A stretch of 8,136 nucleotides of DNA, taken from assembly GCA_038241115.1 (NCBI GenBank), contig JBBRGA010000149.1, forward strand, positions 1 to 8,136, read 5' to 3'. The translations under genes were made by a program, and so were the position numbers. Shown here one piece after another: positions 1 through 4,832 of the stretch (positions within the stretch are counted from its first letter, which is position 1; every line of letters starts with the position of its first letter). Under the pieces are notes generated by a model. The model had not been told where the DNA came from. It was given only the letters and a program-made list of their open reading frames with translations, and ran no database searches. The DNA comes from JANYJJ01 sp038241115. Lineage in GTDB: Bacteria; Pseudomonadota; Gammaproteobacteria; Burkholderiales; Burkholderiaceae_C.

Positions 1-585
1 AAGTGGCTTCTTCCATTCGGGACTCTCATGGGTCTGAGTGGCGATGTCGTTGATGTCGTTGAGGCCGCTGATGCTCGGGTCAGCCGCGTTCAAGGCCATC
101 AGACGGTGCAGCGTGGTCTCGTCCAAAGCCTCCAGCCAAAGCGCGTCGTCGCGGTGCGGAAACAGCAGGCCAAACAGCTCGCCCAAGTCGGTGGTGACGG
201 GTGTTTGCGGCAGCACTCTGGCGCGCAGGCGTTGCAACAGTTCGCCGGCGAAATGGGTGCGTGGGGCGAAGCCGAAGTCGGCAAACAGCGACGCCACATC
301 CACGCCTTGCCAAAATTTTTGCAACAGCAACGCAACGTTGGCGCGATGCTCGGGGTTGCGCTCCAGCACATTGAGCAAGTGCTTCAAGCGCAGCACCGGC
401 GTCGGCGTCAGCGGTTCGCCCGGAACGGGCGCGTGGCGCAGCCACTCCATCGCGCGGATCAACCACAAGTGGCGCTCTGCCAGCGCATTGCTGGCTGTTG
501 CGGCATTGTTGGCGGCATTGCTGGCGGCATGCTTGGCTGCGTTGAGCAGCGCCGTCAAGTCCCAGGGCGCCGCGTGTTCAGTCAC
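1..585 (-). CDS. gcr: Gcr-type site-specific recombinase family protein, N-terminal part (runs off left edge)
   Basis: The first 195 codons are open with no stop and continue past the left end of the window. I recognise the family (Pfam SpecificRecomb-like, annotated 'site-specific recombinase' or Gcr in Burkholderiales) from the segments LERNPEHRANVALLLQKFW, DVASLFADFGF and TDLGELFGLLFPHRDD and from its usual place after apaG. The biochemical role of the family is poorly established despite the name; full-length members are large, with membrane segments that lie beyond this fragment. The start is GTG at 585-583, because an in-frame TGA (the apaG stop) lies only two codons upstream and the next in-frame Met is about 45 residues in. 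No good Shine-Dalgarno sequence is seen, so translation may be coupled to apaG, 6 bp upstream. Residues 15-34 are an Ala/Asn-rich low-complexity stretch built on a 12-bp DNA repeat. The family call is fairly secure; the recombinase function is not. Confidence 0.8.
   Translation of the reverse strand, partial: MTEHAAPWDLTALLNAAKHAASNAANNAATASNALAERHLWLIRAMEWLRHAPVPGEPLTPTPVLRLKHLLNVLERNPEHRANVALLLQKFWQGVDVASLFADFGFAPRTHFAGELLQRLRARVLPQTPVTTDLGELFGLLFPHRDDALWLEALDETTLHRLMALNAADPSISGLNDINDIATQTHESPEWKKPL
500..535. repeat. Imperfect 12-bp tandem repeat, three units, inside gcr
   Basis: Three adjacent units read GCGGCATTGTTG, GCGGCATTGCTG and GCGGCATGCTTG on the plus strand. The period of 12 keeps the gcr frame and encodes an Ala/Asn-rich run near the N-terminus on the minus strand. 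Gain or loss of a unit would change protein length by four residues without a frameshift. It looks like ordinary replication slippage in a tolerant low-complexity segment. Confidence 0.7.
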
Positions 586-591
586 GGTGCG

Positions 592-966
592 TCAATGGAG
601 CGACGAAGCGACGGTCAATCCAAACTCGACCACGTGAGCCTCGAAGGGACGGGCCTCGTCGGTCATGCAGAAAAACGTGCCCCGCATCGTGCCTTGGGCA
701 GAGGCGATGCGCGTCCAGCTGGTGTATTCGAACTGCTCGCCGGGCTTGAGCACAGGTTGGTGGCCTACCACTGCCAAGCCGCGCACTTCGTCGACATGAC
801 CGTGGGCGTCGGTGACGGTCCAGTGGCGTCCGATGAGTTGAGCCGTGACGGGGCCCGTGTTCCGCACCGTGACGGTGTAGGCAAAAGCGTGTTGCTGTTT
901 GCCCGGGTCTGACTGCTCTGCCAAATAGCGAACCGCCACAGAGCACGTGAATTCTGGATTTGTCAT
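592..966 (-). CDS. apaG: ApaG protein (Co2+/Mg2+ efflux-associated)
   Basis: This 124-residue protein has the family's usual length of about 125. Diagnostic segments are YTVTVRNTG, LIGRHWTVTDAHGHVDEVRGLAVVGHQPVLKPGEQFEYTSW (read here as separate motifs: RHW, VxGxxPxLxPGExFxYTS), MRGTFFCMTDE and the C-terminal F-G-L-T. The family is a single beta-sandwich, fibronectin-III-like domain. In enterobacteria its loss affects cobalt resistance and magnesium efflux, but the molecular role is not settled; similar domains occur in F-box proteins. The ATG at 966 lies 7 bp from a TAAAAT hexamer on the same strand, so the mRNA may begin at or next to the start codon; no Shine-Dalgarno is present close to the ATG. 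It is divergent from rpe and followed by gcr 6 bp downstream in the same reading frame, which suggests an apaG-gcr operon. Confidence 0.95.
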   Translation of the reverse strand: MTNPEFTCSVAVRYLAEQSDPGKQQHAFAYTVTVRNTGPVTAQLIGRHWTVTDAHGHVDEVRGLAVVGHQPVLKPGEQFEYTSWTRIASAQGTMRGTFFCMTDEARPFEAHVVEFGLTVASSLH

Positions 967-973
967 CGAACCG

Positions 974-979
974 ATTTTA
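974..979 (-). promoter_or_regulatory. Candidate -10 element for apaG-gcr
   Basis: On the minus strand this hexamer reads TAAAAT, the mirror image of the rpe element, and lies 7 bp before the apaG ATG. The predicted start point would again be at or next to the start codon. No clear -35 element is visible; the corresponding region overlaps the start of rpe. Confidence 0.45.
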
Positions 980-989
980 GGCGGGCTCC

Positions 990-995
990 TAAAAT
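990..995 (+). promoter_or_regulatory. Candidate -10 element for rpe-gph
   Basis: TAAAAT matches the sigma-70 -10 consensus in five of six positions and ends 6 bp before the rpe ATG at 1002. A typical start point 7 bp downstream of the hexamer would fall on the A of the start codon, giving a leaderless mRNA. No convincing -35 element is found at 16-18 bp spacing, so the assignment rests on the hexamer, its mirror image on the other strand and the short gap. Confidence 0.5.
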
Positions 996-1001
996 GGGCA
1001 G

Positions 1002-1688
1002 ATGACGCAACCCACCTATCGCATTGCCCCCAGCATCTTGTCAGCCGACTTTGCCCAATTGGGAATCGAATTGAAAAACGTCATCGCCGCCGGTGCCGAT
1101 TGGATCCACTTTGATGTCATGGACAACCACTACGTGCCCAACCTGACTTTCGGCCCGATGGTGTGCCAGGCGCTGCGCAAGCACGCCGTAACTGCCAGCG
1201 GCGTCAAGGTGCCGATTGACGTTCATTTGATGGTGCAGCCTGTAGACGCCTTGGCGCAGGCTTTTTGCAAAGCCGGCGCCGACTTGGTGAGCTTTCACCC
1301 CGACGCGTCAGGCCACGTCGACCGCACCTTGCAGCTCATCAAGTCCGAGGGCTGTCAGGCCGGTCTGGTGTTCAATCCGGCGGTGTCGCTGGACGTGCTG
1401 GAGTGGGTGATCGACAAGGTTGATTTGGTGCTCGTCATGAGCGTGAATCCCGGTTTTGGTGGCCAAAGCTTTATCTCCAGCGCCTTGAAAAAAGTCGAGC
1501 AAGCGCGCCGCATCATCGAAGCCAGCGGGCGTGACATTCGCTTGGAGGTAGACGGCGGCATCAAGGTTGACAACATCCGCGATGCGGCCAACGCCGGAGC
1601 CGACACCTTTGTTGCCGGTAGTGCCATCTTCAATGCGCCCGATTACAAGGCTGTGATCGATGCGATGCGCGTGAACTTGGCCGCATGA
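1002..1688 (+). CDS. rpe: Ribulose-phosphate 3-epimerase
   Basis: The enzyme interconverts D-ribulose 5-phosphate and D-xylulose 5-phosphate in the cytosolic pentose phosphate pathway, and in autotrophs the Calvin cycle, where it is called CbbE. The 228-residue TIM barrel matches the family length of about 225. Motifs in order are APSILSADF (residues 9-17, with Ser11), WIHFDVMDNHYVPN (34-47), DVHLMV (73-78), VNPGFGGQSF (148-157), VDGG (183-186) and VAGSAIF (204-210). The metal ligands and catalytic acids are all present: His36, Asp38, His75 and Asp184. No ribosome binding site of normal strength precedes the ATG, which fits a leaderless start because a -10-like hexamer ends 6 bp upstream. The stop overlaps the gph start in ATGA, implying translational coupling with phosphoglycolate phosphatase, a pairing common in proteobacteria. 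Confidence 0.98.
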   Translation: MTQPTYRIAPSILSADFAQLGIELKNVIAAGADWIHFDVMDNHYVPNLTFGPMVCQALRKHAVTASGVKVPIDVHLMVQPVDALAQAFCKAGADLVSFHPDASGHVDRTLQLIKSEGCQAGLVFNPAVSLDVLEWVIDKVDLVLVMSVNPGFGGQSFISSALKKVEQARRIIEASGRDIRLEVDGGIKVDNIRDAANAGADTFVAGSAIFNAPDYKAVIDAMRVNLAA

Positions 1689-2341
1689 ATCTCAGCGCCA
1701 TCCGAGCCGCCATCGTCGATCTGGACGGCACCATGATCGACACCCAAGCCGACTTCGTCGTCGCTTTGAATGCCACGCTGGACGCGCTGAACTTGGCGCA
1801 CATCGATGCGCACTTTGTGTCGCAAACCGTGGGCAAAGGATCCGAGCATTTGGTGCGCAGCACCTTGATCAAAGTCGGCGCAGATTCGGCGCTTTACGAC
1901 AAAGCGCGTGCGCTGTATCAAACCAACTATCTGCGCGTCAACGGCGATCACTCGCAGGTCTATCCGGGCGTGATGGAGGGTTTGAAAATAATGCGGGCAC
2001 GCGGCTGGAAGTTGGCGTGCCTGACGAACAAACCCACCGCGTTTGCGGTGCCCTTGCTGCAAAAAAAAGGACTGTTTGACTGTTTTGGTCTGGTGTTCGG
2101 CGGCGATGCCTTCGAGCGCATGAAACCCGACCCCTTGCCGCTGCTGAAAACCTGCGAAGCCTTGGGCACCCTGCCTGCCCAGACCTTGATGATCGGCGAC
2201 TCCAGCAACGACGCCCGCGCCGCTCGCGCCGCCGGTTGCCCGGTGCTGCTGGTGACTTATGGCTACAACCATGGCGCGACGGTGCAAACGGTGGACGTCG
2301 ATGGTTTTCTGGATCGCCTTGACGCGTTGAAATCGCGTTGA
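1685..2341 (+). CDS. gph: Phosphoglycolate phosphatase (HAD family)
   Basis: Gph hydrolyses 2-phosphoglycolate, made by Rubisco oxygenation or by repair of damaged DNA ends, to glycolate. The 218-residue protein is a typical HAD hydrolase of about 220 residues. Motif I is DLDGT (nucleophile Asp12, acid Asp14), motif II is the Thr114 of LTNKP, motif III is Lys147 in KPDP, and motif IV is GDSSND with Asp172 and Asp176. The helical cap lies between residues about 20 and 85. The start codon overlaps the rpe stop by 4 bp. The alternative calls, another HAD phosphatase or a beta-phosphoglucomutase relative, are less likely given the rpe neighbour. The stop codon lies inside the second copy of an 11-bp tandem repeat, so the extreme C-terminus is a slippage site. 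Confidence 0.93.
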   Translation: MNLSAIRAAIVDLDGTMIDTQADFVVALNATLDALNLAHIDAHFVSQTVGKGSEHLVRSTLIKVGADSALYDKARALYQTNYLRVNGDHSQVYPGVMEGLKIMRARGWKLACLTNKPTAFAVPLLQKKGLFDCFGLVFGGDAFERMKPDPLPLLKTCEALGTLPAQTLMIGDSSNDARAARAAGCPVLLVTYGYNHGATVQTVDVDGFLDRLDALKSR

Positions 2342-2356
2342 AATCGCGTTGAAATC
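2324..2356. repeat. 11-bp perfect tandem repeat, three copies, across the gph stop codon
   Basis: Three exact copies of GCGTTGAAATC run head to tail. The gph TGA at 2339-2341 lies in the second copy, so the third copy is outside the gene. Losing one copy would leave the same protein end; losing two would let the frame run on into the leader region. Each copy contains TTGAAA, which resembles a -35 box, but the nearest is 36 bp from the leader -10 element, too far for a standard promoter. Confidence 0.9.
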
Positions 2357-2387
2357 GGCTGGCCTATGGGCCGTGGAAAGGCTCGCC

Positions 2388-2396
2388 TGCTACATT
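2388..2396 (+). promoter_or_regulatory. Extended -10 promoter of the trp leader
   Basis: TGCTACATT contains the TGn extended -10 signal followed by TACATT (four of six matches to TATAAT). It ends 6 bp before the ATG of the leader peptide, so transcription would begin at that ATG. No good -35 hexamer is seen 16-18 bp upstream, which an extended -10 can tolerate. The tRNA promoter in this same window has nearly the same core, TGCTACACT. The spacing mirrors the rpe promoter. Confidence 0.55.
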
Positions 2397-2402
2397 TCGA
2401 CG

Positions 2403-2468
2403 ATGCCTACTTCAAGCGCACAAATCATCAGGTCGCTCGACCGGGGAGCCTGGCCCTGGCGGGTCTGA
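2403..2468 (+). CDS. trpL: Putative trp operon leader peptide with Trp-Pro-Trp
   Basis: An ATG opens a 21-codon frame starting MPTSSAQIIR and ending RGAWPWRV before TGA. Tryptophan is rare in proteins, so two Trp codons (2451-2453 and 2457-2459) near the end of a tiny frame directly upstream of trpE is the hallmark of a ribosome-mediated attenuation leader. In such systems the ribosome stalls at the Trp codons when charged tRNA-Trp is scarce, which changes the folding of the following RNA. There is no ribosome binding site; a -10 element ends 6 bp upstream, so the mRNA probably starts at this ATG. A leaderless trpL of this kind is known in Sinorhizobium meliloti. Complementary segments flank the Trp codons (2417-2426 with 2474-2483). 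Function is inferred from position and composition; expression is not shown. Confidence 0.75.
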   Translation: MPTSSAQIIRSLDRGAWPWRV

Positions 2469-2570
2469 GCACAGATTTGTTCGACTCGCGGGCCGTACTT
2501 CATAGTCCGCCAAGCGCGAGTTTCGAAGCCGCAAGACGGTCCGCTGCTGCGGCCAACGCGCAACCCGTCT
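2417..2570 (+). promoter_or_regulatory. trpE leader RNA with mutually overlapping hairpins (attenuator-like)
   Basis: Stem 1:2 pairs CGCACAAATC (2417-2426) with GATTTGTTCG (2474-2483), nine of ten positions matched, and encloses the Trp codons. Stem 2:3 pairs TTCGACTCGCG (2480-2490) with CGCGAGT plus CGAA (2515-2521 and 2524-2527), eleven pairs with a TT bulge. The two stems share 2480-2483, so they compete at the base. A third set follows: CCGC/GCGG (2541-2544 with 2549-2552) inside AGACGG/CCGTCT (2534-2539 with 2565-2570), or alternatively GCCGC/GCGGC (2528-2532 with 2549-2553). This layout fits an attenuator, but no T-run follows any stem, so a standard intrinsic terminator is not visible. 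The stems are read by eye and no energies were calculated. Confidence 0.55.
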
Positions 2571-2636
2571 CAGTACTGACACCCACTGCGCGCGCGAACC
2601 AAACGGCGACCGCGCTGCTGTTGAAGAAAGCCCCAT

Positions 2637-4121
2637 GTGATCACTGAACTTGAATTCAAAAGTCTCGCAGCGCAAGGCTACAACCGCATACCGCTGATGG
2701 CCGAAGCCTTCGCCGATTTGGAAACACCGCTGTCACTTTATTTGAAGCTGGCGCACACCAGCGACAACGGCAAAAACAGCTTCTTGTTGGAATCCGTGGT
2801 GGGCGGTGAACGCTTCGGCCGTTACTCTTTTATCGGCCTGCCAGCCCGCACTTTGCTGCGCGCCACCGGCTTCAAAACCGAGGTCGTCACCGACGGCGCG
2901 GTGGTCGAAACCTTTGAGGGCAACCCGCTTGATTTCATCGCCGCTTATCAGCAGCGGTTCAAGGTGGCGCTGCGCCCGGGAATGCCGCGATTTTGCGGTG
3001 GCTTGGCGGGTTACTTTGGCTATGACGCTGTGCGTTTCATTGAGCCGAAATTGGCCAAAACGCAAAAAGCCGACGGTCTGGACACGCCCGATATCTTGTT
3101 GCTGCAGTGCGAAGAGCTTGCCGTCATCGACAACCTGTCTGGCCGTTTGTATTTGATCGTCTATGCCAATCCGTCCGAGGCCGAGGCCTACTTCAGAGCC
3201 AAACGCCGCTTGGGGGAACTGGGCGACAAGCTGAAGTACAGCGTCACGGCACCCGCAGTCAAGCGAGTTGCAGCGCACAGCGTAGAGCGCGATTTCGCCA
3301 AGCCCGACTACATCGCCGCCGTCCTCAAGGCCAAGGAATACATCGCTGCGGGCGACATGATGCAAGTGCAAGTGGGCCAACGCCTGCGTAAGCGCTACAG
3401 CGAAAGCCCGCTCAGTTTGTACCGCGCGCTGCGCTCGCTGAACCCGTCGCCTTACATGTACTTCTACGACATGGGCGACTTCCAAATCGTCGGCGCGTCA
3501 CCCGAAATTTTGGTGCGTCATGAGCACACGCCCGAGGGCGCCAAGATCACCATTCGCCCGCTCGCAGGCACGCGTGCGCGCGGTGCCACACCCGAGCAAG
3601 ACAAGGCTCTGGAAGCGGAACTGAAGGGCGATCCGAAAGAGCGCGCCGAGCATTTGATGCTCATCGATTTGGCGCGCAACGACATCGGTCGCATTGCCAA
3701 AACCGGCAGCGTCAAAGTGACCGAATCGTTCAGCGTAGAGCGCTACTCGCATGTCATGCACCTCGTCAGCAATGTCGAAGGCATGCTGAAAGACGGCATG
3801 TCCAATCTTGATGTGTTGCGCGCCACTTTCCCGGCCGGCACGCTCACCGGGGCGCCGAAAATTCGCGCCATGGAAATCATCGACGAGCTGGAACCGGTGA
3901 AGCGCGGCATCTACGGCGGTGCCTGCGGCTACCTCAGCTTCGCAGGCGACATGGACGTGGCCATCGCCATCCGTACCGGCATCGTCAAAGACCAAACCCT
4001 CTACGTCCAAGCCGCGGCTGGCGTGGTGGCCGACTCGGTGCCTGAGTTGGAGTGGCTGGAGACCGAAGCCAAGGCGCGAGCACTCATTCGCGCTGCTGAA
4101 CTTGTCGAAGAGGGGTTTTGA
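2637..4121 (+). CDS. trpE: Anthranilate synthase component I
   Basis: TrpE converts chorismate and ammonia, delivered by TrpG, to anthranilate plus pyruvate, the first committed step of tryptophan synthesis. The 494-residue length is normal. The N-terminal domain keeps the tryptophan feedback site: LLES at 50-53 and NPSPYMYF at 269-276. The chorismate-binding domain (about 225-485) shows GASPE (286-290), RPLAGTRARG (307-316), a conserved His at 374, GTLTGAPK (401-408), IYGGACGYL (425-433) and AAAGVVADS (459-467). Translation starts at GTG 2637: the protein begins MITELEFKSLAAQGYNRIPL, the usual family N-terminus. An ATG at 2635 overlaps this GTG but is followed at once by TGA, so it is not the start. 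A weak GAAGAAAG lies upstream. The gene follows a Trp-containing leader, so both attenuation and end-product inhibition are likely controls. Confidence 0.98.
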   Translation: MITELEFKSLAAQGYNRIPLMAEAFADLETPLSLYLKLAHTSDNGKNSFLLESVVGGERFGRYSFIGLPARTLLRATGFKTEVVTDGAVVETFEGNPLDFIAAYQQRFKVALRPGMPRFCGGLAGYFGYDAVRFIEPKLAKTQKADGLDTPDILLLQCEELAVIDNLSGRLYLIVYANPSEAEAYFRAKRRLGELGDKLKYSVTAPAVKRVAAHSVERDFAKPDYIAAVLKAKEYIAAGDMMQVQVGQRLRKRYSESPLSLYRALRSLNPSPYMYFYDMGDFQIVGASPEILVRHEHTPEGAKITIRPLAGTRARGATPEQDKALEAELKGDPKERAEHLMLIDLARNDIGRIAKTGSVKVTESFSVERYSHVMHLVSNVEGMLKDGMSNLDVLRATFPAGTLTGAPKIRAMEIIDELEPVKRGIYGGACGYLSFAGDMDVAIAIRTGIVKDQTLYVQAAAGVVADSVPELEWLETEAKARALIRAAELVEEGF

Positions 4122-4129
4122 AGCCATGC

Positions 4130-4155
4130 TGCTTGTTTGACTGAGAACACAAGCA
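4130..4155. repeat. 7-bp inverted repeat just after trpE
   Basis: TGCTTGT (4130-4136) and ACAAGCA (4149-4155) are perfect complements with a 12-nt loop. No T-run follows, so this is not a typical terminator. It could stabilise the trpE mRNA end or be chance. It overlaps the four-codon frame ATG-CTG-CTT-GTT-TGA at 4126-4140. Confidence 0.45.
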
Positions 4156-4160
4156 AGTCC

Positions 4161-4221
4161 CCGTTCGGGCTGAGGTCTGCAAATCCTGTTCTGGCCTTCG
4201 ACACCTCAATCCGCACGACGG
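4161..4221. repeat. Degenerate palindromic repeat element in the trpE-trpG gap
   Basis: The left arm CCGTTCGGGCTGAGGT (4161-4176) is partly complementary to the right arm ACCTCAATCCGCACGACGG (4203-4221), with TGAGGT/ACCTCA perfect and CCGTTCG/CGACGG nearly so. The motifs CCGTTCGGGCTGAG and CCTTCGACA (4195-4203) resemble a dispersed intergenic palindrome common in Comamonadaceae and other proteobacteria, whose typical form has arms like CCGTTCGGGCTGAGCCTGTC and CTTCGACAGGCTCAG. This copy has diverged in the centre. Recognition is from memory of the repeat type, not from a search; other copies cannot be checked within this window. Confidence 0.55.
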
Positions 4222-4227
4222 CAACCG

Positions 4228-4233
4228 AATAAT
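4228..4233 (+). promoter_or_regulatory. Weak candidate internal promoter ahead of trpG
   Basis: AATAAT matches the -10 consensus in five of six positions and lies in an AT-rich patch (4228-4238) that stands out from its GC-rich surroundings. It is 14 bp from the trpG ATG. No acceptable -35 box is present at normal spacing, so this is only a suggestion of a secondary trpGDC promoter. Confidence 0.2.
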
Positions 4234-4247
4234 TTTGGGTTCTGAAC

Positions 4248-4832
4248 ATGCTTTTAATGATCGACAACTACGACTCCTTCACCTACAACTTGGTGCAGTA
4301 CTTTGCCGAACTCGGCGAAGACGTTCGCGTGTTTCGCAATGACGAAATCACGGTGCAAGAAATCGGCGCGATGCAGCCCGACAAATTGGTGCTTTCGCCC
4401 GGTCCTTGTTCACCCGCGGAAGCTGGGGTGTGTGTTGCTGCCATCCAAGCCTTCACCGGCAAGCTGCCATTGCTTGGTGTGTGTTTGGGCCACCAAGCCA
4501 TCGGTGCGGCGCTCGGCGCCGAGGTGGTGCGCGCGCAAACGCAAATGCACGGCAAGGCCGATGTCCTCAGCACCGACGAGCGCGGCGTGTACACCGCATT
4601 GCCCAAACACTTCCGCGTCATTCGCTATCACTCGCTGGTGATCGAACGCAGTTCGCTGCCTTCGGTTTTGGAGGTGACGTCCACCTCGCAAGACGGTGAA
4701 ATCATGGGTGTTCGACACCGCCAGTTGGCGGGCACGAAAACGCCGCTGGAAGGCGTGCAGTTCCACCCCGAATCCATCCTCACCGAGCATGGTCACGCCA
4801 TGCTGAAAAACTTTTTGGAGCTGCGCGCATGA
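4248..4832 (+). CDS. trpG: Anthranilate synthase component II (glutamine amidotransferase)
   Basis: TrpG hydrolyses glutamine and channels ammonia to TrpE; in some bacteria the same subunit also serves PabB in folate synthesis. The 194-residue class I amidotransferase domain is complete: DNYDSFTYNLVQ (6-17), LSPGPCSP (49-56), the nucleophile elbow GVCLGHQAIG with Cys79 (77-86), and FHPES with His173 and Glu175 completing the triad. The start at 4248 gives MLLMIDNYDS, the common N-terminus; a second ATG three codons later (4257) is possible. No strong ribosome binding site precedes either ATG, which is odd given the 126-bp gap after trpE. The stop overlaps the trpD start in ATGA, so trpG-trpD-trpC appear translationally coupled. 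PabA is the main alternative name, but its place between trpE and trpD favours TrpG. Confidence 0.97.
   Translation: MLLMIDNYDSFTYNLVQYFAELGEDVRVFRNDEITVQEIGAMQPDKLVLSPGPCSPAEAGVCVAAIQAFTGKLPLLGVCLGHQAIGAALGAEVVRAQTQMHGKADVLSTDERGVYTALPKHFRVIRYHSLVIERSSLPSVLEVTSTSQDGEIMGVRHRQLAGTKTPLEGVQFHPESILTEHGHAMLKNFLELRA

Larger units (their letters stand above)
974..995. repeat. Perfect 8-bp inverted repeat centred between apaG and rpe
   Basis: ATTTTAGG (974-981) and CCTAAAAT (988-995) are exact reverse complements separated by the 6-bp loop CGGGCT. The repeat sits midway between the divergent start codons at 966 and 1002 and places a TAAAAT hexamer on both strands. It could be two back-to-back promoters, a dimeric regulator site, or both; nothing in the sequence separates these options. 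Confidence 0.85.

Noticed and set aside
1..585. Mobile element or integron signal suggested by the 'site-specific recombinase' name
   Set aside because: The Gcr family is a conserved chromosomal gene in this group; there are no terminal repeats, attachment sites or cargo genes here.
28..912. 294-codon plus-strand open frame spanning gcr and apaG
   Set aside because: It is antisense to two recognised genes, has a biased Gln/Arg/Val-rich translation with no family resemblance, and no ribosome binding site; long shadow frames are common in GC-rich DNA.
2361..2372. GGCC-TATG-GGCC as a gph terminator
   Set aside because: The stem is only four pairs and no T-run follows.
2570..2579. 10-bp palindrome TCAGTACTGA in the trpE leader as an operator
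   Set aside because: A TrpR-type operator is possible in principle, but the site lies about 170 bp downstream of the predicted start and does not match a TrpR box I know; a single short palindrome may be chance.
2366..2647. 93-codon plus-strand frame in the gph-trpE region
   Set aside because: It has no recognisable domain or ribosome binding site, overlaps the leader peptide, hairpins and trpE start, and its composition looks like translated noncoding DNA. The 21-codon Trp-containing frame is the better supported gene.
2733..3485. 250-codon minus-strand frame opposite trpE
   Set aside because: It is wholly antisense to a complete trpE with no independent evidence of coding.
4130..4155. Inverted repeat after trpE as a transcription terminator
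   Set aside because: There is no T-run, and trpGDC depend on readthrough from the same operon unless the weak internal promoter is real.
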